Assembly (NCBI RefSeq): GCF_001522545.3
Contig: NC_031769.1
Span: 66,569,651 to 66,633,650, forward strand
Origin: Parus major
Lineage: Eukaryota > Chordata > Aves > Passeriformes > Paridae
Direction of reading: 5' to 3'
Length of the DNA: 64,000 nt
Shown: positions 36,764 through 49,194 of the stretch, piece by piece
Position numbering within the stretch: the stretch's first letter is position 1
How the letters are laid out: every line of letters begins with the position of its first letter
The notes under the pieces: generated by a model
Seen by the model: the letters and a program-made list of their open reading frames with translations, nothing else
The model's database searches: none
What the model was told of the DNA's origin: nothing
Translations under genes and position numbers: made by a program

Positions 36764-39485
36764 GTTGCTATTTCACTCTGCAGCTGAAGAAACATACAGT
36801 AGTGGCAGGGAGCCTTGGGGCAGCTGATTTAAGGACTGACTTTGCAAGCTGTTCCTTACTGTCTGACATTCATAAAATTCATCTTGAACAATTGGTTTTC
36901 CTACTGAACTCTTCAACTCTGACCAGAAGAACATCCTGCTGGCTGGACATGTTCAGATCATCTCTGGAGCTACACCAAATGGTACCAGAGATCCACTGAG
37001 TAGAGTTTGAGGGGTTTTTTTTTCCTGACAGTTCTAAGAGTCTGCTCTACTCCTTTCCTAAGGACTTGGCTAATGTGAGCAGTAAAGGGTCTCCCCAGGG
37101 AGAGCCTCCCACTGCATTCAGCTCTGTACTGAGAAAATGGGGCAGGATTAAAAAAGCACAATTGCTCCTGGGCAGTTGGTTTGTGGCCAGCTGTGTGGTA
37201 GAATAGCTTGGACATAATTTAATGCAGATTTGCTAATCAACATCAAACATGTGAATGTCAGTGGCTGATAAATTTAATTGGATGTTTGTTTAAGAGCATT
37301 AGAGGAAGTATGTTCTTGAAGCATCAAAGAGTAAGACTTAGAACTTCAAACAATGCTCTGGTTACATTTTTGGGAAGGGCTGTCACCAGATCTGTGCTCT
37401 CTGCCTGCTGCAGTGATACCCTATTGCATCAGTGTCTGAATTTGCATAGCACTTACCAAAATACACACGTACATAAATAGATTATGAAGAACAATATTCG
37501 TGTACGTAAGTACACTTCCAAAGAATGGTGTTAAAAGAGCATTGTCGTGGTGGGCAGCAGAGACCTAGCTAGGCTCTGCAATCACCAAGGATGCCTGCCA
37601 AATCCTGATTTTCTCCTCCTGTCATCCCACCACCATGTATCGTGGGCATAGTTCTCGTTTGATCCCACGCTGCATTTCTAGCAGGACCACGAATGCAGAG
37701 CGTGGCTCTGGTGAGAAGCTGGGACTGTGGGAAGAAGCCAATTTCTCCAAAGGAGGACATATGTGCTCTTTCTGTCCACAGTGGGTAGGACAAAAGTTTT
37801 GAGTCATGGCAAGGAAATGTAGGTTAGGATTCATGAAGAAAATGCAAGCAGTTCTGCAAACAGCAAAATGCTGACTATAGAATAGTCTATATAATAGAAT
37901 CCCCTGGAAAGATGGAGGAAATGCTGGTCCTGGAGCTCAAAGGAAGGCAGAGCTACCTCTTTCTGCATCATGGCAAGTGAGCAGACTAGATGGCTTCCAC
38001 TTTCTTTCCACACATTCCCATCCCATTGGCTCTGAATCCTTGTTTTCTATCTCTTTTTCACTAAGACCTAAAGTTAGAAGATACATGACAAATGGGGCAG
38101 GCATTGGTAGAAGGGGAAAGAAGCCTTTGGCAACTCAATATGGTCCTAGAGAAAGGCATCCCTTCCCACCCTGCAAGGCACTGCAGAAGTTTTGCAGCTC
38201 TCAGTTGCTTCCAGCTGGAATTCTGTGTGTTCCTTCCTGCAGTCTCATGTGAAGGATTAAACCCTAAATGTTTAAATTGAAACAGTGCAATATGCACTCT
38301 GAATATGACCTTCCCAGAAAGCTGCATCTTTCTCTGCATCAGCAGCCTTTCTGAAAAGTGGGGGTAATACAGCATTTTCAGTGGGATTGCATAAGTAGGT
38401 TTGTTAATACTTCAAAGCACTTGGATGCTGTAGGGATGTGAGGCCATAAGGAAAAGATTAATTTTTTCCCCACAGCGGGGACTGAACAGCACATCACAAA
38501 GAAAGCCAAGGGCTACAAGCTGAGTGACAAGAAGACAAAATATTGAATGGGTTCTGATTAAGTGACAACCTTTCACTCCTTGTGTTGGATGAAGCAGGAA
38601 CACCAGGGGAAAAGTAGTATGGAGTGTTTTACTGAAGACTGTGTAATAATTCATTTTCCTATTGCAGGAGTATTGAAGTGGGTGACTTGCCTTTTGTGAG
38701 GAATGTAAAACACTCCTATGCTACACACAAGCATCTACCTTAAACTAAAAAATAGAAACAACTGAAACTACAGCAAAAAAGTTCGACTCTGTAAATTTTA
38801 TCTTTGTGGGATTTGCCAGGTGGTGGATCTCTCAGTCCAGCACACAGATGAGATGACAGCAATGCCAAGCTGACATTCTCCAGACTAGTAAGTGCTAGAG
38901 ATCTGGAGCTCTTTTGCCAGCAGCTGGATAAATGTTGATGCATAGCCGGGGATTTGGGTAGCCTGACCTTATCCCAGGATTGGGAGGGGCTATACTGAAG
39001 AAGGATTAGACTTTTTTTTGTTCCAGTCCTTGTCCTTTGTTTGTTTTCCCTGAAAAGATTTTGGTACCTTCTGTAACTGTCTTGGGCAGCCCAACCACAC
39101 TGGATCATCTTAGACACAAATTAAAAACATTAATGATTTCTCATAACCCCAACCTGCATAAATAGCCAAACCATTGTGTGGTTTTTGTGAGAAGTGTTGG
39201 GGATCCTAAATGCAGTTTTGTCTACAATATCCTGTCACTCTGCATGTACTTGCAGAAAGGGCTTGAGTCTGTGAGGCAGAAACTGTAGGAAACTTTAAAA
39301 CCTCTTACTGTAACAACCGTGGCAATCAGCAAACCTAAGTCATGCTCTGACTCCCAGATTTTCTCTGAACTTCAGGAATAATCATAGGGCTTCTGTCAAT
39401 CTTCTAAGAATTGCTATGCACAGTGTAGCTACATATTAGAAGAAGGGGCTATCATCCTCTCCTAGAAGATCATACTGCTCTATTT

Positions 39486-39514
39486 ATTTTAATCACTCTA
39501 TTAGTGATTAAAAT
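39486..39514. repeat. hairpin, 12-bp perfect stem, 5-nt loop
   Basis: ATTTTAATCACT (39486-39497), loop CTATT, AGTGATTAAAAT (39503-39514). It is AT-rich; the arms contain TAATCAC/GTGATTA, which resemble homeodomain core sites in opposite orientation. Confidence 0.8.
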
Positions 39515-42500
39515 TCAGGGATAAATTTGTGTGTCCTAACAGTGTTCCTGTGAATGTACATCTTTCTAGAGAGAGTATGAGTGTTTTGTTCCTCATTCCA
39601 ACAACTTGTCTCCAAACACTCCTACATTTTTATTTTGAAGGCCATAATCTGGGATGACATAAAATGCCAGTCACTGCCACAGCATGAGAGAAATGCTGTG
39701 ATTCCCCCAAAGCAATAATAGACTGTGCAAGGGTCAGAGTGCATGGTACAGGTTCCCACGTGGATGCAGCTGGCCTCCATGTATGACAAGAACGTATAAT
39801 GATGGGCTCCTGTCTGATCACAGCTAGGCTTTTTTCAGGAAAGAACCTGAAAGAATGATGCAGCCTGCAGTAGAACACATCTCGTTCCTTCTTGCTGTCC
39901 ATCTTAGGCAAATGATGCAACATCTGAGGCTGTTGACACATTGAACTGATCTCACACCTGATGAAGGAGGAGGCAGTCAATAAAAAGGGAGACTGTGCCC
40001 ACAGCTCGATTCAATGGGTTTGATTCTTTCATATAGCTTCTCATGATCAAAAATTATTAGATCAGCAGAAAAGAATACCAAAAGAGATTATATTCCCCTG
40101 GGACTCCCTAATTTTAGATTACAGAATGAGTTAGTCAGATGAAAGACACTTAGAATGAATAGGATCATCTTTCTCTGTGTGCTTGGGAATTCCTTGCTTC
40201 AATCATAAAAACCCACTAATAGAGCAGTAGCAAAGCAAGAGCTGAAATTCTCATTTCAGTCAATTTCTGCCCTCACTTACCCCAGTGCAGACACATTTCT
40301 GCCTGGTGCCCTGGCTTAGCTGCAGCCAAGGACACAAGGTCATGCCTGGAAGATCTTTATGGATGATGTTGATGCTTGCACTGCAGAGCATCCTGCTCAA
40401 TTAGAGATGGGAAAATCCATATTTTAAATATTTTTTTTTAACTGAACACATTGCATCTAGTGCTTGAGACACTGTAATTGCAACAATTTGTCACTGTCTG
40501 TAGTATTGCTTCTCTGAAAAATAAACAGAGATCCTACAGTCTTTCAATATGTGCTGACTTGAATCAGCTTTTTCCTGATTGTAACTATCCTCCTCAGCAG
40601 GTATTCAGTTAATGGCCCCTCTTCCATTGTGAAGATTCAAATAATAATATTTGGAATATAATGCAATTAATTTCAAGGTTTCTTGCTGAACATATTGAAA
40701 CTCTTTTTTAGTTCAAACAATGATATTAATGATACTTTGGAGGGAACATGGAGTTCTTTGACATTGTACTCCAAGACTTCCTGGTTAACAGTAATAAAAT
40801 TTTTCTGCAGCATGATACTAGCTAGCCCTCTTGCAGAACATCTTCAGGGGGGGATTATTGCTCTTCTGGGACCATAACTCCAACTCTGTCAGCAGGGTAG
40901 GGCAAAGCCAACACCTGCCCAGGGTGCTACCAAGGCAGCTTGCAGCACCATCAGCCATCTGTGACTGCTGCACCACCAGTGAACAAGGAGTGAATCCTAA
41001 AGCAGCAGCATGCACTCAAAAGCAAAATCCCATAAATCAAGTAAGTGTCCACAAAAGAGGCAGGGAGGAAATGGCAAAGGTATTGGGTTACCTCTGTGAT
41101 ATTGTCACCCAAATATTAATAGAAACCAAGAATTTCTAGGCCAGGTATTTTTATGAATAGCCCAGTCTCCAAAGCAAGCCCTCAGAGTCACATTCATGTG
41201 CATGTGAAGTGCAAAGGCTTTTACAAAACCTCCCACCTGAAGCAGACAGCACACACACACTCCAGCTTCTCCTCCCCAAGGGTGATGTGTGGAAGCATGT
41301 ACAAGAGGCCCTTCCCACTTCAGTCCCACTCTGTTCTCTAACAACTGCAGGGTGGCTTAAGATCTGAAGCACAACTTTTAATCTCTCTTCTTAATTGTAA
41401 CTTTATTCCCAGTTGTCACAGAAATGGTATAGTCTCTCTCTGAATTCTGCTGTGATCGCTGACACCTGAGGCACAGAAGTTCTTGTTCTTTGTAAAGTCC
41501 TTGCCCTCTCAGTTTCATAGTCATCAACTTTTAGAGTCATCAGGTGTCTCCTTGCTGTTGTGCCTTGAGTTAGAGAGAACAGAATTTCTACACTTCAGTT
41601 AATCCATATTTTATTACACTTTTCCATCTCCCATTTCTAGCTCCTCCTTGGAACAAGAAATGCCAGCAGTTTAGTCACCTAAACTTGAGCCTTTCTAGGT
41701 CTTTGACTGCCCCTGTTTTTCTTTTTTGAAAAGTATTTGGTTATTCAACAGCCATATTTTGAGGATAAGCAGCACTGAGCATGCTGTTCCAAGAGGCTAG
41801 CCCATTCATTGCTCTTACAACAATATGACCTTTTTGGATGATAATCTTCATCTCATTGCTTACTCTTGTTTCCTTTTGACAGGAGTTGGAGACTGAGCAT
41901 AAAACTTCACTGAACTGTGTAGATTTTAAAAATGTGTCCATCTTCCCTAATTTATCTGGAAATTAAGAATTAAAAAAGAAAAATCTGGGCAGACGAAAAA
42001 ACAGAATTTATTTCTCCCCTACCCACATGGCAGTTTTTACTGTTCCATGCAAAATGTAAGGACTTGACCCACAGTTGTGCTGTCTTGATCTGAGGTGTAT
42101 GATTGAGATAATCAGGAACAGAAGTAGACCATTGGAAGACCTATGGGTTTTTATTTGAAATAAAATCCATACCAACATAAAAGGCTAAGATAAGCACAAA
42201 TGTTAATCTTGTTTTCTCTTCTCATAGTATTTTTTTTTCCCCAGACTTTTATTTCTGTAACTTGGCAATACTGCAAAAAATAAGGAAATCACCGTTTGAG
42301 TCAAGCTATGGCCAAATATACAAGATACAGAATCCAGAAGACATTTGACATCACAGTGTTATTAACCTTTAGATCCATTAAGATCTAGTGGATAACTATT
42401 TTCAGCCTTTTGCTTATAGGCATGCGTTTGGATAGCAGGATATGTGATTATAAATTTGTGCTTATACAAATGCTTCCAGCGTATCAACCATTCCCTGGAT

Positions 42501-44590
42501 GCTGTTTTACAGTGTCAGCACGTTTAATGTTTATTAACCATGGGATGAAACAGAAATCTGGAAGCAATACTGCTTCTTCATATCTTCTCAGTTTACTGCA
42601 CTCAGGCTAAAATCCACCTGAAAACAAAGGAAGGCTCATGCAGTATTCAGGATCCAGCACAGGTGAGAAATTGCGTGCACAACAAGCTTGATAGCCTGCC
42701 TGAGTTTTGCACAGTGAGGCTTGGCTCACAAGAGCTATGCCTGATGTAGGATTTAATAAGGCAAGGGGAAGGAGGGGGTAGTGGAGAACCTCACCTAAAC
42801 CAGATTAGGATGCTGGGCTCATACTGCTCTGCAGACTGGCACAAAGCAGAGCATTGACCAGAGCCAGCAGAAACTTTTGTTTCGTTGCTGGTTGCCAGGT
42901 AGCGTAAGCCTTCTGAAGGGTTTATTATCCAAGTAACAAAAGAGGAGAGTGAGTTTTCACTGACACAGAAAGATTACATTCCTGAGGTTCATCTCTGCAC
43001 AACAATTTTTTTCCCTGTTGTTGCTTTTTTTCTGTCTTCTTCCAAGTACAAAGAGAGCATGGCAGAAGTGGGAGAGGAAAGGCAAAGCTCAACTTTTAAA
43101 TAGACTGGAAACTTGATTTTAGAGTGATTTTAGATATTTCAGAACTTTTAAGGGACCAGGAATCTGAAATTTTGGGCCACTACCTCACCCCAGGACTGCA
43201 TTTAAGGTTGTTGAAGTCAGTGAATTTGCGGACTGGTCTCTTATCTGTGGAGAAATATGCATCCCAGAGTAATTGCTTTAATGAAATAATGGTTGGCATG
43301 TGATCTCCCAGCTCCAAGTCCCAGTTTCCCAGGGTAAGGGACATGGCCAGCATCCATCTGTATGTTTGGCAACAGCAGAAAACAGGTTTTTGCTGCTGGT
43401 GTTACCAGTGCTTACAAGGACATGAGCAAGTTCATCAGGGAAGGGAACAGATCAAAGGAGGTTTCTCTGTTTTCTTATCAACTCCTTGCATGACCTTTTG
43501 GCCCATCCATCTCCATTAAGGATCACATTTACAGCTGCAGCCATTTATTTGAGCTGCCTGCTCTCAAAATGCAGCCTCCAGCTCTCAGCTATTTTCACCT
43601 TCACATAGCTCAGAGCAAATATTGGAAGTGGTAGGAATGGGTACAGTATTTAAACCTTACAAAAGGCTGGAAAAAGCCCAATTCTCTTTCAGTCTTGTCC
43701 CCCAGAACACCAGTGTCTCAAACTGATAGCTGTTACACAGATCACTTTCATTATTCTGACTCTCTCTGCTGGAGTTACTGACAACAGCTGGACTCCTGAA
43801 CTTGAGAAATGCTAACTCCAGAGCACGACTGTGTGCTGGGTGAGACAGGATCCAGGAAGCAGCAGGGCAGACACGAATGCTGAGATGGTACCAAGGGCTG
43901 GAATGTAGAAATTAGTGCCATATCTGGTCTAAGAATGTAAACAAGAACATTATAGCAGGAGAAATTACTATAGCAAGCTAAGTAATTATGATACAAATCA
44001 GAAATTAAAAAAACAAACAACACATTACTGCATTTCTCCACTAGTTACTTTTTGTTTCCTATCCCTCCTCTGTGCTCCACAAGAGTTTCCCATGAAGAAT
44101 AATTTTTACTGCTGTTATAAAAATTGTTAACAAGGGACAGCTTAACTTACAAAATTATCATCACTTCCTGCAGTGCCTTTTTAATTTTTTTTGTCCCTTT
44201 ATGTGTAGCATCCCAGTGGCTACAGACTCCAGTATAAGTTTTCTGCTTCCAACTGGATTTTTCTCTGCCTGGTGGCTACTCCCTCTACCCTTCAGTAGCA
44301 AGCCACAGGCACTGAATGGCCAAAAGTGGCCCATGCTGAAATTCATGCTCCTGAATGGATTATTATTATTGTCCTTGAAATGGTCAAAGGACTTTTACCT
44401 TCAAAGCCCTCAAACCAGCAAGTCCATTTTGACCACAAGGCTCTGAGGGCAAGGCTGCCTCTTGCCATTATCAGCCGGCATCCAGCACTGCATGAGCACA
44501 CCTGGCTGAGGGCTTTCTTTCAGAATTGGGAACTAGTCCTGGGAGGAGAAGGGCTTTTTGAGGGATGAGAGAAAGAACTTGGAATTGCTA

Positions 44591-44612
44591 TGTTTTTTGG
44601 GTTTTTTTTTTG
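44591..44612 (+). repeat. T-rich tract
   Basis: TGTTTTTTGGGTTTTTTTTT, a short member of the T/G family of low-complexity tracts. Confidence 0.6.
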
Positions 44613-45140
44613 CCTGCTAAGAATACTTCCTATGCAGACTGCTTTTTACATTGTGTTTTCTTCCTCTCCCTTGGGACAAACACTCTTTTTCTTTACCAAA
44701 AGGAAGGATGTAGTTGCTTACAGACCCGGGGGAGAGGGAGCTTGCCTCTGCTGTCTTTGTTGTATTCATTTGTGGGTTTTGTAGTCTGTTTCTTAAGATA
44801 AGCAAACTTGAACAGTCATGTTTTCTGTCTGTCTTCCCACACAGTTATTCTTGAGCTTGTTGACAAATTCAATTTTAACTTGATAAATGTACTTGAGATA
44901 TCAATGATACTATATTTCTGTAGGTTTTCAGGAAATAGATGGTAGTTCAGCAGGAAAGGTTGTGTTAACATTCTAAGGTACAAGCTAATGAGCTGATCCT
45001 TAACAGCAGAGAATCCACATGGAAAAAACCACGTGCCTGTAATTCCTCCATCTGTGGAGCTACTGTAGAAAACAGGCTTACATGCCAGACGATGTACAAA
45101 AATTAAATATTGTATTGTCAAGACATGACGAGCACTAAAT

Positions 45141-45225
45141 TTTATATATATATACATATACATATATCTATATACACATATACATATATATATATATACA
45201 CACACACCTATATCTATATCTACAT
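45141..45225. repeat. (TA)n/(CA)n compound microsatellite
   Basis: TATATATATATACATATACA steps, then a longer TA run, then CACACACACA and TATCTATATC units, about 85 bp in all. Alternating purine-pyrimidine sequence of this kind is prone to cruciform or Z-DNA formation and to length variation. Confidence 0.9.
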
Positions 45226-46432
45226 AGACATGCAAGTGGAGCACACAGGGTTTGCTTTGGAGACAGGGTAATGCTGCAGCCACTTCACTCAATGGGCAAG
45301 AGGAAACACGGAGCATTCTGCAGCCCCACTTGTGCATGTAATGGCCAGCAGTGCTTCCTGAAAATAGGAAACCTGCTGAGGAAATTGAGGAATGACTACT
45401 TACTAGTCATAATGAAGAGCACTGGGGGGGACTCACCAGCTTTCTGACTTAGTTTTCATATTTGAAAGCAAGCTGCTCTGAGCTCTGGCACAGGTGGTGC
45501 CAGTGCAGCATCTATGCTGTTCCCAGGCTCTGTGTTGCAAGTGTTAATCAAGAGCAACAGCATGAAGGGCAAAGGTACTAGTTGCAGAAAAGGACAGTGG
45601 GTCAAAATCACTTTTGTCATCCCCTATAAATCTCACAGTTCTACCTCTAGGACAGCAACCTAAAATTGCTGAGTGTGCAACTTCTGTGTGCAAGAGCACA
45701 AACCTTAAAATGCTAGCACTGCATTACCCTGCACTTGAAAAGCCACTGGCTGTATTTTTAACTACACTTAGGTTGCATGCTGTCAAGGGAAGTTAGAAAT
45801 TCTACCTCTTTGAATTCAATGATATTGATGATCCTTTAAATATCAGTGAGGTTATTTCTCTGCAGTGTGGTGGCTTCTGGGTTTTTGTGACTTTCCAGCA
45901 CATGCAGATGAGGAAGCTCTGTGTGTTGATCTATCCTGGACTTGTCACCAGTCATTACAGAGTCTTTTCTCCATATTGTTGCTCTAATTTGTGGCAATTT
46001 AGCTAAGACAGCTGGAATGTTTTAAAAAATATTTTTTGAAAGGAAAAGGTCATTCTGGTAGAATAATCTACCAGATGTCTCTAAATAACAGACAGTTATG
46101 ATGAAGCCACTTGCAGGCTGAGAGCAAGTTCTCCACTGAGACATGAGGAAAACAGGGGAGCATCTGCCACTGTCCATGCAAATGGCAGGTCCCTGCTGTG
46201 TGTGACAGGGGAGGGAAGGGAAATGCGTCCTTAGAGGATGCACCTGGTGGAGGTGAAATATCATACTGTTGCAATTAATGAAAGAACAGGCACGCTCGCC
46301 CTGGAATAAATGTGCTGTGGTCTAACTTACCTTCTTTGGCACAGTAAAATACCTGCCCTGCTCTGATGCTACTTGAATAAGGCTATTAAAACCACTGGTT
46401 TTAATAATAAACCACTTAAATCTAAAATTTAA

Positions 46433-46506
46433 GGCCGCTCAGTGGCTTAATGGGTTGGGCCTCTTGCTGGCTTATGAGGAGACTGATACAGGCTTCTATT
46501 CCCATC
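46433..46506 (+). mobile_element. tRNA-like sequence, probable old SINE head
   Basis: TGGCTTAATGGG at 46443-46454 fits a pol III A box (TRGCNNAGYGG type), and GGCTTCTATTCC at 46491-46502 fits a degenerate B box (GGTTCGANTCC). Their spacing suits a tRNA. CCTC/GAGG complementarity lies around the expected anticodon arm. The T arm and acceptor stem do not close well, so a working tRNA gene is unlikely. A tRNA-derived SINE or a tRNA pseudogene fits better. What follows to about 46620 may be the SINE body but is not recognised. Confidence 0.4.
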
Positions 46507-48198
46507 CTAAATCCCTGCTCTTTCCCACTCAGGGATGCCAGTTCATGACCCCATAGGTCCTTTCAATGAGGTACTTGACCTGAGTGAGTGGAACAGGACT
46601 TGGCCCCATGGAAAATACTGCACAGGCAGCACAATGTCTGTCAGGGGAGGAAATAAATCATGTTGTTCCTAAATGATCACTGTAGTCAATTTAAGAAGGA
46701 GTACTTATATCCTGAAAAGTAATTGCTGTCCAATGTTTTTTTGCCCAGCCATGACCAAGCACTTTCTCTCTAGGAGCAGCAGTGCAGGAGGAAGGGATTG
46801 TTTGTCAGACCTCCAGTGGGGAACTGGAAGATTTGCAGAATAAATAACATCAAAAACCTAATCAAAGTTGAGTTTTTCCTGGTAACACTTCAGAATCCTA
46901 CTTCATTTTTTGCTGTTTCCAGCAGCACACAATTAGTGATCAAACCTGACAACCTCTGAGAGCTGGACCATTTGGATGGAATAATTGGGCTTTATTGGCT
47001 GTCTCTTGGGGACTCATTATTATGCTTACAAAAATGGACAGTACAGCACGGTCTGTATTCTCAGTATATTTTACTGTAGTTCCACCATAATTCCACAGCC
47101 ACTGCACCAATTACAGAGTCTTTGTGAGTGGTGTGTGAGTGCTAAAGGGACCTGGAAAAGGCTTTGCTCAAACACAGTTCTTGGGTCTGGCGGATCTTGA
47201 CTTTCAGAGTGGAAATGAAGTTAGGGAAGGCAGATAGGTGAGGAGAGACTTGTCTGGTGTGCATTACACCCCTATTACTGACAATCAGAATCTCTGCATC
47301 CTCATGACAGACTTGAAACCATCATGGTGTGGGACCTTTGCAAATCATCGCTCTCTGTGCCTCCCCCATCACTCCCTCTTGTGAAATGACTCTGGGGAGT
47401 CTCTTGACATGGCAGGCTGCAAAGAATAGGCTTTGAATGCAGGTTTATTATCTTGGAATGAAACTTGTAGTCCATGTAACATGTAATAGTAAGCAGAGTG
47501 GTGGTGTGGGGTTTATTTTGTACTTGTGTGTGTGGTCAAACAGAGAACACCTTTATTAACATGAGTTTTGCCTTGTGGTAATTTATCCATGCACTTAACC
47601 GTGTTGAAATTTCACACTTTTAGCCTCTGTCTGTGTCAGAGAATGGATGTCCTCCAACTATTCCCCAGCTCACTGCTATGCACTAATTAGCTCAGAATAC
47701 AGCTCTGGTGAAACTAAAGCCTAGTCATACATGGAGATGGTAAAAAGTGAGCTGAGACAGAAGTTCAGGGGTGTGCCACAATGGGCTCCACATCAAGGGA
47801 CAAAACAGACAGAATTTCTTTACAAAGGACTAGCATTCAGCTACTGAGGATTTAAATTCTTATGTATTGTGTAACATACTGGTGCCACCCGCTTACCTGA
47901 AAGAGCAAACAACAGAATTCAGGAGGACAGAGACATATGCAGTTTTCCTGCTCTACCTTAGAGAAAATAATGTTCCATTCAGAAAAAAATATTTCATAAA
48001 AATAATTTTCTTGTAAAACAGAAACATAGGGCCAGACCACCACTGGATCTACAGTGTTATATTAATATTCACTTGATTGCAAATTCAAAATGTTACATGG
48101 GCCTTTTTTACCCTCTTGTTTCAAGAGCTTTTCTCTATCTCTCCAGTATGCCAATTGAAAATGACAGCAATATTCAAAGTCTAATCTATTGAGCCCAA
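46507..48198. other. noncoding tract, no gene seen
   Basis: No feature recognised apart from the possible SINE body at its left end. Open frames are at or below about 71 codons. Confidence 0.5.
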
Positions 48199-48229
48199 CT
48201 TATCAGTTTACTTGTACTGAACTGATAAG
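48199..48229. repeat. hairpin, 10-bp perfect stem
   Basis: CTTATCAGTT (48199-48208) pairs with AACTGATAAG (48220-48229) across an 11-nt loop. The arms carry inverted TTATC/GATAA cores, which match the GATA-factor motif. Confidence 0.75.
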
Positions 48230-48889
48230 CTGCACTTATTGTTTAAGATAAGTTCTTATATTTCAAGGAAACAATACGATCTCACTCATACAATTGCATG
48301 AAATACCACTTGGCCTGTGGGGACACTCCTGCTGCTTCTACTTGTATTGTTTTCATCTCATCGGTTTCAATGGTATCATCACCATTTGCAGACAGCTGAT
48401 GACACCAGCTACTTATCAGTCCATTTCTGCTCTTGCTGACAGCTCAGTGCAAATTGTCTAAAAAGGGATGTGCTGGTTTTCTTTGCATGTTGCACCCGCT
48501 GGAGAAGTTTAACGCAGCCATACAATTACAACGCACAGCCACGTACAGCTACACAATTTCAATATTGACAGCTCATTCAGACTCAAACTCCAAAATGCAT
48601 TTGTACCCATTCCCTAATTATTTCACAAAATGCCAGAAGCTTGAGTGAGCTATGAAAGTGCAAACAAACAGAACTTGGAGTGCAATTCACTCCTGCAGAG
48701 AGTATCGGCACAGAACATACACATCTTGAACACCTATTTTGAGCACTCAGCTGTTACAGTGTGTGCTGCAAGGAGGTTCCAGAGAGCTCCTCTAAAGATT
48801 TCTGATGATAAAGGAGAAGGGATGGGTTCTGGTTTGGTAATCTGACAACTGGCTTATTGAAGAACACAGCCTCGAATGAATTCAGGGAC

Positions 48890-49194
48890 GAGAGCAAAGG
48901 ATTGAGATAAGGGCACAGGGTTAAATACAGGGCAAAAGGAGTGGATCTGAGGGTCCAGGTCCAATAGGGACAAGGGAAAGGGGTGCAGGGCAGTGGCTAA
49001 AGACTGGGGGAACCAAGGGGATAACAGGGGTGGAGTGATGCAGCAAAACAGCCAATGGGGGTCAAGGGAAGGAAGAACATTTTAGGAAGGGTATATGAAT
49101 TGGCTATTCTAGAGGGGCATCTCTCCCCTTTTGCCTCTGCCCCTACAGGGGCTGACGTGTGACCACCCTGGTGGCAGACCCCAGGGCTTCCACA
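48890..49194 (+). mobile_element. G-run-rich, LTR-like segment (unconfirmed)
   Basis: About 130 bp rich in GGG and GGGG runs on plus is followed by a TATA-like GGTATATGAATTGG (about 49089), then a GC-richer stretch with TACAGGGGCTGACGTGTGAC and CCAGGGCTTCCACA. G-rich upstream DNA, a TATA-like box and a C/T-rich downstream part resemble a solo LTR of an avian endogenous retrovirus. I see no clear TG...CA ends with a target-site duplication and no AATAAA, and no coding part is present. A CpG-poor regulatory element is an alternative. Confidence 0.3.
48967..48990 (+). other. predicted G-quadruplex motif
   Basis: Four G runs with loops of 4, 3 and 4 nt (GGGACAAGGGAAAGGGG, then TGCA and GGG) meet the usual G3+N1-7 rule. 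Further G runs at 49006-49010, 49017-49020 and 49027-49030 lie just downstream. Confidence 0.7.

Larger units (their letters stand above)
31942..46432. other. noncoding tract, no gene seen
   Basis: No gene is supported. Open frames of 174 codons (33118-33642, plus) and 173 codons (44816-45337, minus) have no domain. The latter includes the TA/CA microsatellite, which it reads as a Tyr/Ile/Val/Cys-rich string. CpG-retaining patches at 34.14-34.48 kb and 37.53-37.75 kb stand out from CpG-poor surroundings and are discussed separately. The rest appears to be intron or intergenic DNA. Confidence 0.5.

Noticed and set aside
37866..37910. Possible reverse CR1 tail (CTATAGAATAGTCTATATAATAG)
   Set aside because: The tail-like repeats are not followed by the expected reverse-complement CR1 body.
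37980..38035. Possible CR1 3' end (GACTAGATGGCTTCC)
   Set aside because: Only one short block matches; the rest and the tail do not follow CR1 order.
44816..45337. 173-codon open frame on minus
   Set aside because: Its centre is the TA/CA microsatellite translated as Tyr/Ile/Val/Cys repeats.
46433..46506. Functional tRNA gene
   Set aside because: The T arm and acceptor stem do not pair well and the B box is degenerate; a SINE or pseudogene fits better.
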